NCBI GenBank assembly: GCA_021521415.1 | Contig: JAIQDT010001956.1 | Coordinates: 1 to 64,000, forward strand | Length of the DNA stretch: 64,000 nucleotides | Direction of reading: 5' to 3' | Source of the DNA: Bidens hawaiensis | Lineage: Eukaryota; Streptophyta; Magnoliopsida; Asterales; Asteraceae | Part shown: piece after piece, positions 35,130-45,804 of the stretch | How the letters are laid out: each line of letters opens with the position of its first letter | Position numbering within the stretch: position 1 is the stretch's first letter | Position numbers and translations under genes: made by a program | Notes under the pieces: model-generated | Told to the model about the DNA's origin: nothing | The model's database searches: none | What the model saw: only the letters and a program-made list of their open reading frames with translations

Positions 35130-36874
35130 TATATACATATGTGTAAATATTCAACACAATGTGTGAATAAATAAATTATTTACACGTGTAATTATATTGA
35201 ATATTGAATATTTTATTAATGAGTCAAAATTTATTTGGTCAAGAATATTTTATTATTGAGTCAAAATTTATTTGGTCAAGACAGTAGCACCACTATAAAC
35301 TAAAGTTCTGTATATAAGTTGAAGGCTATATGTGATTTAAAAAAAACTATAAACGTGAGTACGTTAACACATTTTCGATGAGATTTGTGGTTGAGAGAAA
35401 AATGGAGATTCCCATATTTTAAGGAGATTGAGAGAGGCACAGGTAGTTGGTTAAACATATGTCTTACTTCCGATAATACCCTTAATGTTTTAACTAATAT
35501 CCATTATTTTGTACATATTTACAAAAATGCTATTATAATTTTTAGTCATTGATCAAATCATCCAATGGTTGAGATTAGTTCTCAAAGTTCTCATCAAATT
35601 TACTAGTTCTTAAATGATACTCACCCTATATATATATATATGAAACATTTCTTTTTAAAATTATCATTATCATTATTATCATCGTCATAAATAATATTAT
35701 TATAAGCTTCATTATAAATTCATTTTCATAAAAACCGAACTCTTGATTTAAACCCGTCTTGTTTCTATATAATATTTGTTTAGGTATTTAAAAGCCCAAA
35801 TAAAATAATATTATTTTATTTTAAATTATTAATTAAGTACGAGTCCCTAATCATTAACAAACTAATCGGTAACCCAATTAACAACCGAACCTTCTCGTCC
35901 AATGTTTCAATGTAATTTCAACTAAAGTTTAAGTTCATTAATATATTTTACTTATTCGTTTTCAATTAGCTTTCAAGTCGGATTCGTTCGTTTCGTTTAC
36001 AAGCTTTCTAATTGTCGATCATTTATTATTTCCCGATTCGTCAATCGAGGTGAGTAATTTCATACCCCTTTTTCCATCTTCCGTTTTGGGGTGACATTTC
36101 ATACTTATCAAACTAAATGCTTTATTTACTTGAATCTTTAAACCCACAAACGTGATTGCATACTTTACTTAAATAAATGCTCGATTTGGTGCTATATGCT
36201 TACATGCTTAAATGTTTATTGCTTAGGCGGGTAGCCACACTTGAATGCTAAACTTTGAATGCTAAGGCAGGTTGGCCTCACAAAATCCGATCTATTTGGC
36301 ATCCCCTTATAGACGGTATCGCGATCCGGATCGAAATCCCGAGTCCATTTGTTATTCTCTTATGGAGGGTGTCGTTAATGTATTCTTATTAACGATAACT
36401 ATTTTAGCATGAGGAGGGTAGCCTCATTGACACTATGATCCGAGTATACTTGGTTGTTACCATTTTGAAAGGGTCCGAACTATTTATCTTTTGCATATCT
36501 AAATTGTTGCTATTATTTATTGTTTTGTATACAAGTTTTGTGGCCTTTTATTACTATATACTTATATGCTCAAACTTATGAATTGCTCACTAACCTTTGT
36601 GTTGATAAACTTTATTTTATGAAATGTTACAGGTTTGACTTTTATTGACTCGAGGACTTGACGAAAACGTTACCAAGACTATTAGGATATTAGTGAAACG
36701 AACAATATAATTGCTAATTGTATTCAACTTGTTTGTGTAGACTAGATGTGTCGTTTATTGATTTGTTGAAATAAAATGAGTTAAATAAATATTGTCACTT
36801 TAAATAGTATCTTGTGTTTTGGGGCAATCGGTTGCACCCCGGCACGTTCCGCCACCTTTGGTCGGGGTGTTACA

Positions 36875-37018
36875 CTGGGTTTGGTAAGACTCATACCCGT
36901 GAATTCGGGTCAAATTCATGAGAAACCTCTTTTTAAAAATCAAGCAATATGGTGGCTTCCATAAAAGAGGGAAGCAACCGCATCACGACACGTATGATTT
37001 TTGAGCTTTCGTTGATAT
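36875..37018 (+). repeat. Repeat block copy B, right part
   Basis: It continues copy B after the solo LTR (TTTGGTAAGACTCATACCCG) and matches 30013-30151 of copy A. It ends with the hAT target site GTTGATAT. Confidence 0.75.
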
Positions 37019-38135
37019 TAGAGGTGGCAACTGGGTTGGGTTGGGTCGAAACGGGTCATGGGTCGGAATGGGTTAGGGTTGAAACGGGTTAGGGTCGAAA
37101 CGAGTCACTTAAAAAAATGGTTGTTTTGGTTCGTGTCGGAACGGGTTAGGGTCAACAGATTCTGGTCAGAACGGGTCAAAACGAATTTCGGGTCAGTTTT
37201 TTTTTGGACCAACGAATCAGCGCGTTTTCAAAACGTTACAGCTCATTTAAACAACAAAAGCTCATTTAATCGATTTTTTCAGTTTGTTTCAACACTTAAC
37301 AGCTCGTTTAAGCGATTTTGCAGTTCATTTCAGCGCCTAACAGCTCGTTTAAGCGATTTTGCAGTTCGTTTTAGCGCCTAACAGCTCGTTTAAGCAATTT
37401 TTCAGGTCGTTTCCGCGCTTAAAAGCTCGTTTAAGCGGTTTTTTTTAGTTCGTTTCAGCGCTTAACAGCTCGTTTAAGTGGTTTTTTCAGTTCGTTTCAG
37501 CACTTAACAACTTGTTTAAGCTATTTTTCACTTCGTTTCAGCACCTAACAGCTCGTTTTGACTAGTTTTGAAGCAATTCAGCAATAAAAACCAGTAGCTC
37601 AACTTGTTTTTGCCCGTTTCAACAAGTTACATAACCAATACTTCAAACAAACGTCTAAACTCGCCATTTGAAATTAATAACCATATATGAGCCGATGATA
37701 TGAACGCCAAATCGAAACTTAATTTTGAAACATATACATAAATCAATCAAAATTGATTACCCAGAGATGAAGATGAATTGTAGTTCACGATGGCGAACGT
37801 CGGTGGTGGTGGTGATGAATTGTAGCTCACGGCGGCAAACGTCGGTGGTGGTGACGGATTGGTTGTCGCTTGTATGAAATGAAACCAACTGCCGGCTATA
37901 GAGAGGTGGTGTCTGGAAGAAGTAGTTGACCCGTGGGTTTTAGTGAGCAGATGAGTAGGTAACCCTAGCAACCCATTTTTTTTAATAACATCAACCCAAT
38001 TTGACCCGGTTTAATAATCTCTATTTTTATAAATAACCCATTCTGACCCATTTAATTAAATTACGTAACCCATAAGGTTTTTAAAATAACCCAAACTGAC
38101 CCAAATGAATAGATTTGGGTCAGGATTCCCCCCTA
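37019..38135 (+). mobile_element. Non-autonomous hAT-like element
   Basis: It begins TAGAGGTGGCAACTGGG and ends GGATTCCCCCCTA, a hAT-like start and imperfect inverted end. It is flanked by GTTGATAT (37011-37018) and GTTTATAT (38136-38143), an 8-bp target-site duplication with one mismatch. It contains GGGTCGAAACGGG-type repeats near the left end and a minisatellite of about 36-40 bp (about 37250-37570). It has no transposase; the two ORFs of about 70-110 codons inside it are repeat-derived. Confidence 0.7.
37250..37570. repeat. Minisatellite CAGCTCGTTTAAGCG inside the hAT-like element
   Basis: About eight degenerate copies of AACAGCTCGTTTAAGCGAT followed by TTTCAGTTCGTTTCAGCGC-like sequence. 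Confidence 0.8.
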
Positions 38136-38143
38136 GTTTATAT

Positions 38144-38440
38144 GTATAATAGATGATGTTTTTGCGTAACTTATAAACATTACTTTCACGTATCGCTTTT
38201 TCTAGAAGATACTTTCAAAGCATCATATGTTATATACCAAATCGCTTAAATGCACTTTGTTATACACCAAATCGCTTAAGTCTCTGTTCTCGCGTAATTG
38301 GAAAGAGGACTCGCGTTTTCTCCTCTAACTCCCAACTACCACTCAATACAATAAATACGAAGACAACCAACACACACACACACTTACTTCACCTCCGTTT
38401 ACATTTTACGATCACCTACTACGCTACGCTAGGGAGCATT
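38144..38440 (+). promoter_or_regulatory. Presumed promoter and 5' leader of ABIL1-like copy 1
   Basis: There is a direct repeat TATACCAAATCGCTTAA (38232 and 38264) and a pyrimidine-rich and CA-rich stretch (38320-38400) without ATG. No clear TATA box. Confidence 0.4.
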
Positions 38441-41400
38441 GGATTTGTTAAAGCTCTACAGGTATTCAATTCATTATTATTATTATTATTGTGTAGTATG
38501 AATTGGACGACTAGTAGGTGTTTCTGTTAAAATTAAGCCATAATTAATATATACACGCACGGAAGGAGTTTAGGTTCCTTTAATAAATCAACCAACACCA
38601 ACATAAGCAAGCAATGCTCAGTCAGTCAGTCAGTCAGTCAGTTGTAGTAGTTACTAAAGCTCTGATCATGTGAGTGAGTAATTAAGTCAGTTGTAGCCTT
38701 CAATTTGCTTCTAAATTGAATGCCTCCTACGCTACTGCTGCTTTGGCTGTATTATTAAATATTAAGCATTTAACATATTCATTTTCACGCCTAAACTGTT
38801 TGGAGACAAGTTTGTTTATGTTCGTACGCTTAATAAATAATAAATCAACTAACACCAACAGAGGCCATGTGTTTGTTAATGTTTCTTCATTCACTTTTCT
38901 AATCTTCTCATATACATTTACTATAACACAAATATATTATGTGATTAATTTGTATGTAAATTAACATATGAATATAAATGTTAATAACATACCAACACAT
39001 ACTTGTGATGAACAAGTACTAACATCAGGGCACACAAAGGGTAATCAGGTCGATTTGTATGGAGTTAGTTATTATTGGACAGGGTTTGTTATATTCATTG
39101 ATATTTACATATTGATCTTGGATTATGTTCTGTGAATATGACTTACCACTACACTAGTAGGTTTCTTTCTTATTAGTAGCTTAAGTGTGATGCGAATATA
39201 TTGTAATATTAAAACCCTAACTAAGTCGGAGTTTAATCAGTTGCAGACGTGAATTTGGTTCAAAACTTGTGAATGGCTCTCATGATACTGGTGGTTTGTG
39301 TTAATAAACATTTAACATGTTCATGTGATGCCTGGGGCTGTAAACGAAGCTAACGAACTGTACTGTTCGTGAACTGTTCATCAGGAAGTTTGTTTATGTT
39401 CATTTAAAATTGAACTAACATGAACAAGGAATTTCGTTCGATTAACTAAATGAACGAACACGAGCAGAGGCCATGTTTGTCGAATTTTGTTCGATAATGT
39501 GTTCGTTTACATTCTTTTATGTTCATTAACGTTTGTTTATTAAAGGTTTTTAATTTTAATATTTTTAATGACTTTTCTATTCTTGTCGTATAGATTTAAG
39601 TAAAAATATTAACTATAAAACACACATATATAAGTATATTGTGTGATTTATTTATACGTAAATCAATATATGAATATGAATGTTAACAAAAACACCAACA
39701 CAAACTTCGTAGCCAGACCGAACTGTTGACACCGACCATTCCTTTTTTTGTTAACAAGTACTAACATCAGGGCACACAAGGCTATCATTTAGTTATAGGA
39801 TAGGGTTTGGTTTAAACTTGTGACTAGCTTGTACTGTTTTGGTAGTTTGGGTAATTTAACATTTTCACCAGGGATTTTCATCACACTTTAAGCCGTCAAG
39901 CATCATAGAACCAAATATATCTATAGTATAATCTCTCACAAATTTAATTGTAAGCTAATTAATACTAAAAAAACTACATGCTTTATGTGTATGAAAACAA
40001 ATGTAGAAGTGGAAAATGTTTGCTGTTTGTTTAGTTCATAGACTATATGTTATAAGTGAGTAAACAAAACATTGTTTGTGCAATAAGATCATTAAATAAA
40101 ATAAACTTATTTCTTTCCAGTTTCTATCACTTTGGTTGAAACCGATTTTTGTGGTGAAAACGTGGTTGTTTGTCCCTTAAGAAGAGGTGAATGGACTTGA
40201 AATTGAAATCTGGAGAGAAAAGAAATGAGGAAAATAGTGCACAGGACAATGCAAAAAGTATCCACTACATTATTTATTTTTCTCTCTAAATGCATACTGA
40301 TTGTATATGCAATGCCGTTTGTTTTGGGATATGATGAGTCTTACTTAAGGTTTGTTGGTGTCAGATTGACATTGTTAATCTCAATGGCTTTTCTCTTGAA
40401 GTTTGCTGTTAGTGCTGAGTTATATCTTCGTGTATTGCTACTTGACCAATGTGTCATAACATACCCAACTTGTTAGTTTACCAAATATAGAGAGATGTGT
40501 TTTAAGCCTCTTACTGGCGATTGTTGGAGGTCGCTTTGTGATGCTGGAGTAATAGCTATTTTTGGTATTGCTAATCGACTTTAGTTGTTTTATCATGTTT
40601 TAGGAACTCAAAAACTTAAGGCCTCAGCTTTATTCGGCGGCAGAATATTGTGAAAAATCTTATCTGCACAGTGAACAAAAACAGATGTAAGAATCATCTC
40701 ACTGATTACCTATCAAATTGAGAGCTTAGCCTCAGGGTCAATTGTATGAGTAATTTACTTTTCAAACTATCATATTTAACTTTTCATGGTAAACAAACTA
40801 TTATTATTTATTAGAGTAATTCTTTTAGGATGTCGAATGAACATGTTTCCTCTTTTTGCAAAGTTTCAATCTAGAATCATCCATTTATATAAATTTTGCA
40901 GGGTCCTTGATAACCTGAAAGACTACGCCATTCGAGCCCTTGTAAATGCTGTTGACCATATTGGCACTGTTGCTTACAAACTCACAGACCTTGTGGACCA
41001 ACAGACTTTAGAAATTTCATCAACAGAGTTACATGTTACATGTTTACAACAGGTTAGATATATTAATTTTTCTCCTAAGAGGTCTTTGATACAGCCATAA
41101 TGTAGTTATTGACTTCTAAAACCATTGGTTTTCGTCTCTTGCTGCAAGCTAATCAGTAATCACCATTTAGTACAAAAATGTTAACAAAAGAAGAAACACT
41201 CTACAAGAATGGGGATTTTGGACAAAAAAAATTGCTGTTACAATACCTTTTTTTTTGCATCTTAATATCTTACTATCCATATTTTGTCCAAAATCACCTT
41301 ATTTTGCAAGCTTTGCTGTATCTGTGGCATTAAAACAAGATCGTGTCAGTGGTTCAGAAAGTTAACCAACCTACATAGTATGACTATATCTTTTTTGTTG

Positions 41401-42956
41401 TTGTTAAGAAACTTCTTACATGCCAAACGTATACGGATAGAGAAGCTATTAGGCAGCAACAATTGTTAGCAGTTTTACCAAGTCATCACAAGCATTATAT
41501 TTTACCCAGTAAGAATCTTATCTTTATATTGGAATACTTAAATAATGCTCATTGATCAACATGCAACAACTTAATGTTCCTTTTGGTACTGTGCCTTTTA
41601 TTTCAAGCTAGATTCTGTCAACAAAAAGGTCCATTTTAGTCCACAGTTTCAAGCTGATGCCAGAGAAAGCCATCTTCAACCACGACCTTGTCAATTTACT
41701 TCAGGTAGCATATAGTCATATACTGCCTTCACCCATGAAAACTGCAACACTGTCTTTCTCAAGATAAATTTAAGTTAATATTACCTATTTGCCCATTAAT
41801 GTTACTAAAAGTCAATTGATGGTATTGACTGTTGAAGTGGGTTCAAAAGATTACGTTAGTTTGTCATTGGTAAAAAAAAAGTTAGCTTTTGCACCATCTA
41901 AGTTGGCTTCTTGTTCCAAAAAAGTTAGCGTGACGGTTTGAATATAATGTTAGTGTGATGGTTATTTCTTCTTTTATATTTTACTTATTTCTCTAGAGTT
42001 TGCTGTTCCTGCAAACTATACTGTTTTTTGAGCATTTTCACAAGGTGAATTGCTAATTTTTCTAAAAAGTCAAGTATGGTGGATTAGAAAGTCAAACATT
42101 ATAGTCAAACCCGCACCAATTGAAATAGTGTAACCCATAGTACCGAGGGAGGTCTTTCTCTTAAACCAGTAGATATTCCAGCATTAGAATTGTTCATAAA
42201 GTTGTAAGCATCTGAGTCCTATAATACATACGTACGTATACTTTGCGTTTAATCCAGGTACCCCAGCTGCAAATACTCTTTCTTGGCATTTAGCAACTGA
42301 AACCAAATCTACTTTGAAAGGGAGTTCACGGCCGTTGACGAGGTAATCCGCAATTTTTTCTATTCTCATATCATTGAGTAAACAGATTAAGGCCTGAAAA
42401 AACGAAATGGTAAATAACAAGATATTATTATGTTTTTTTACATTTGCAGCGTTGAAGATTCCAAAACTTCCCGCCGTAGTACTCCTACATCTGTTCACAC
42501 ATCAAGTATGCATGAGTTTACTTAATTTGCTATATTAGGTAGATGTTTGTTACTGGAAACTGAAATTTAAGTACTTGTCTATGTAGATTTTGAAGAGACA
42601 ATGGGGAAAAGAGCATTAACAAGTCATCTTCAGTTGTCGAATGTAGGGGCCGCTTCAAGTTCAGCAATGCAGACACTTGGCATCACACAAAGGGTATGTC
42701 AAAATGAACAAAAACTATTATTATTTGAATGTTAGCTTCTGCACCGATTTTGTTTTGGTCCACAACCGAGAGGGTATTTTAGTCATTTGGTAATATGCAA
42801 TTGATGGAATGACAGGATCTGGATGAGGGTCCCAAGCCAATGACACCGTTCCGATCATTTGATAACCCTAGGCGCACACCTGCTCACAGCAAGAGCCTGT
42901 TATCGGCTTTCTTTGTGAAGCAAAAGACTAGCAAACAATTGAAAGGATCGGCTTAA
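38441..42956 (+). CDS. ABIL1: ABI-like (WAVE/SCAR complex) protein, copy 1
   Basis: ABI-like proteins are subunits of the WAVE regulatory complex that activates ARP2/3 actin nucleation. Exons: ...38441-38461, 40604-40686, 40902-41052, 41409-41508, 41612-41704, 42258-42342, 42450-42505, 42587-42693, 42816-42956. Joined, they are open and give about 278 residues. Hallmarks: FVKALQ just before the first donor, ELKNLRPQLYSAAEYCEKSY, ALVNAVDHIGTVAYKL, LLTCQTYTDREAIRQQQLLA, HHKHYILP, NTLSWHLATETKSTLKG, and the C-terminal SLLSAFFVKQKT. All introns are GT-AG. Oddity: I find no in-frame ATG in or before the FVKALQ exon back to an in-frame stop, so either an upstream coding exon is unrecognised or the start is lost. 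Intron 1 (2.1 kb) holds GTCA repeats (38617-38642) and an internal duplication (about 38800-39060 versus 39390-39790). Confidence 0.82.
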
Positions 42957-44337
42957 TAGTATCCAAATGCAAGGTACAAAAAGGGTTTAAATTGAGTCAC
43001 CCGCAGCATTTTATTTTGTTTGCATTTAAGTTGATTCGTATTAATATAAATAATTTGAACAGTGTGTAGGATCAGGAATGCAGCAGAAGTAGTCAGTATC
43101 GGTAAGTATGGTTGTAGCGTGGAGTTGTATATGTTGTAAGAAACACTTAAATGTGTGTAATAAATAGGACTTACCCGTTCTTTCCTCTTTGATTCTGAAT
43201 TCTGATTGATGAGAGTAAAGCAAGCATACATTCATACAATGCATCTTATTCATATTAGATCATCATATAACGTCATCGACGCAACAAAAACTGCGTTTGT
43301 ATCGAACCAATTATGCCGCTTAGGGGACTTTTTCATTATAATCATAAGTTGACCTGGCCTTTTATGCAACAGCTGAAGACCAAAAACATTCATTTAAAAA
43401 CTACTGTAAAATAGAATGCTCAAGTTAAACCTATTCTCTACATCTGGATGTCCTTTTAATGCAACTAGAAGAGTGCTTGTGCAATGCGACGTGAGCGCAA
43501 ACACTGCAAGTCATGTAACATGTTAAATTTTTCCCAATTACAAACGAAGAGAAATTATAGTGGTATCATATTTAGTTGCTCTTACATGTAGCTTTTTTTC
43601 TTCTTATTTTTGAATAACTACCTTTGATCCAACATATTTCTTTGAAATAATTGTCATTTTCAAACTTATTAATTAAGATTCTCTTTATATTTATAACCAT
43701 ACTCAATAGAAAAATTAAAGCACATTAACTAATGTAAAGCTTTCTATTAAGCCCGGAAATAAAGGGGAAATACAAAACCCACAAAATGGGCTCTAAAATG
43801 GAGATGAACAGACCAACGTGAACAAAACAAACTAGTTATAAACCATGAGCATTGCGTCGGAAAATTGACGAAAATTTGGTTGGTATTAGTTAAGTTCATT
43901 ACAGTATAATATTGACACAAACACTAAACCAAAAGAGTAAGTCAATAAGCGACTAAAATAGTATCAACACCCGCATAGCTAATCATAAAAGAATAAACAC
44001 CTAAAATAATACCGGCACTCGTATAATTTAATATATAAAAAAAGGTAAACGGCCAAAATAGTATCGACAACGTATATACGATAAAAAGAATAAACCGCAA
44101 TATAATATCAACACCACTCATGTAACTTTTAAAAAACTAGTTTTTCTACACGCCGGGCCAGGTCGGATATGCTTATGTACCGGTCGCATTATTGCAACTA
44201 GTCAACGCGAATTCAGCTAATATCAATTATGTTCGTTATAGTATAGGCACAGTGGGTAAACCTAAGCATTAAAATCTATGAAATAAGTTCTTCAAATTAA
44301 CTTATAAACAAATAAAATATTTAAAACGATGTTTATT

Positions 44338-44585
44338 CGGTCGGTAAAACCCGAAAAAAACCCAAACGTTGTTGGTGCCTAACGTTGGGGCGGTGAGTCG
44401 GTAAAACCGGGAAGCTGGTACAACTCGAGCATTGTGGCAGTGAGTCGATGTGAATTCGGTCGGTTTCAATTACGTTCATCACAATACCGGAATCAAAACA
44501 AAAATGTTGGCAAAATCCGGTCTTTGGTAAAACCCCAGCTTAATTGTCCCTTGTGTTGCGGCTTTGAGTCGGTAAAATCCGAGCG
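44338..44585. repeat. GTCGGTAAAACC dispersed short repeats
   Basis: Copies at about 44340, 44397, 44515 (diverged), 44528 and 44569 are separated by GTTG/GCATTG-containing spacers. The block is unlike its AT-rich neighbourhood. Confidence 0.6.
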
Positions 44586-45319
44586 TTGTCGATCCCGGAT
44601 GTTGAGACGACACGAACAATCGTTTAATTAAAAAAAACAAAAAAAACACTATAAATTATATGGTCCAATTAGATGCTGTCAAATGGACCAATAATGTTCC
44701 AACGTCGCCAAAGTTCTTGTTTGTTATATATATAATTAATGCCTAAAATAATATAAGCATATTTGTATTTCTTATGATAAAAAATAACATATTTAAGAAA
44801 ATAAAAATTGTTGAAATGGCACACCTAAGACTACTACATGGACCAATAGGATTCTTGCGCTTGCATCTACGTTTTATTTTAAGCTTTAAGTATATTATAA
44901 CATGATTTATTCAAACTCTTGTGTATGTATAAAGTATAAAACGGAGGCCGGATAATACAATGGCAAAAGGCACTCAATACGTCTGCGTTCACGGACAGTG
45001 TTGGGTAGTCCAAGCCCACTCACTATTTTATGTTTCGGGAAAACCGGCCGCCCGGGCTTATTATGGTCAAACCAATTGTGATCAGATTAAAACTTGAGAG
45101 TTGAGGCATTGCAGTTTCTAGCTCGAATTTTCAATTACCCTCCAATATCAATTGAACTAAAGCAGATTTGTCAATTGTTATTAATCTAATTACGTGCAAG
45201 AAAAATAAAAAGTTTTAATTAAATAACTTAAAACTATATCTTCAACATATTTATTAAAAGTATAATAAAACTTAGCAAATATATACATAAATTAAATAAC
45301 TTTTAGAAACACTGAAGTT

Positions 45320-45480
45320 AACATGGATTCGGTATGGTGTAGTGATAGAAAGCTGAGGTTTTCAATATTTCGATGGAGACAAGGTTCAATCCTCACAAAT
45401 AATACTTAAGACATTTAAAGGCTTAACTTGGGCCAGCTAGCTGTAAGGTGGTCTTTTTTCATTAGGTCACAATTTACAAG
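45320..45480 (+). mobile_element. tRNA-derived SINE-like element, copy 1
   Basis: An A-box-like TGGTGTAGTG (45335-45344) and a B-box GGTTCAATCCT (45383-45393) are spaced as in RNA polymerase III promoters. The 3' boundary is not clear. The copy at 63757 differs by one base next to the A box and by an 8-bp insertion. Confidence 0.5.
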
Positions 45481-45804
45481 TATCTAAACAATTATCTGTA
45501 TGTTGGGCTGACAAAAGAAAAACATGGACCCTGCACACAGTAAATTCACACTTGGAATTAAAAGAAAAAAAAAAGTTTTACAAACAGCCATAAAATAATA
45601 TAAAATCATTACATTCATTCAATCTGCATAATAATATTTACTTGATAATCACCCACGGAATAATAATAATAATAATAAGTGATGAGAAGAGAAGAAGACG
45701 AGTTGACCTCAAATCTGAAGCAGTAATAATAATAATAATCAAGATCTGGTGATTGGAAGGCAATTAGAATAGAAAAAGTTAGTTACTTGTGATCTGGGAA
45801 TTAA

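Larger units (their letters stand above)
33558..35626. mobile_element. Non-autonomous TIR DNA element inside the solo LTR
   Basis: It interrupts the TA-rich stretch of the LTR (compare 7595-7620). Its ends are inverted: GGGAAGGTTTCCTTTAAAAAC on the left, and on the minus strand GGGTGAGTATCATTTAAGAAC on the right, with further subterminal GAACT repeats. The flanks are TATATATA. It has no transposase. It hosts a Helitron-like unit. The superfamily is uncertain because the target site is itself a TA repeat. Confidence 0.6.
32019..36874 (+). mobile_element. Solo LTR of the element-2 family with target-site duplication, interrupted by a DNA element
   Basis: It starts TGTGACATTCGTCAAA and ends GGTCGGGGTGTTACA. 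It is flanked by CTGGG on both sides (32014-32018 and 36875-36879), and the uninterrupted sequence survives in block copy A. Removing the insertion at 33558-35626 leaves about 2.8 kb, close to LTR 2. It contains a TATA-like TATAAAAA (32303), a telobox (AACCCTAACCCTAAACCC, about 32316), a CT-rich leader (32590-32760) and a B-box-like GGTTCGAGTCTC (about 33076). Confidence 0.85.
42957..45804. other. Intergenic region between ABIL1-like and glycosyltransferase genes
   Basis: No gene. It holds an imperfect repeat of about 65 bp at 43930-44125 (AAAATAGTATC.ACAC.CG units), a block of GTCGGTAAAA(A/C)CC repeats at 44338-44585, a GC-rich island at 44945-45075, and a SINE-like sequence near 45320-45480. 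Its right part, 45557-45804, is the presumed promoter and leader of the next gene, with AATAAT microsatellites at 45661 and 45724. Confidence 0.6.

Noticed and set aside
40225..40476. 83-codon hydrophobic frame in ABIL1-like intron 1
   Set aside because: It has no family resemblance and ends before exon 2; probably chance.
42184..42498. 104-codon minus-strand frame, repeated at 60621-60935
   Set aside because: It is the shadow of ABIL1-like exons 6 and 7 on the plus strand.
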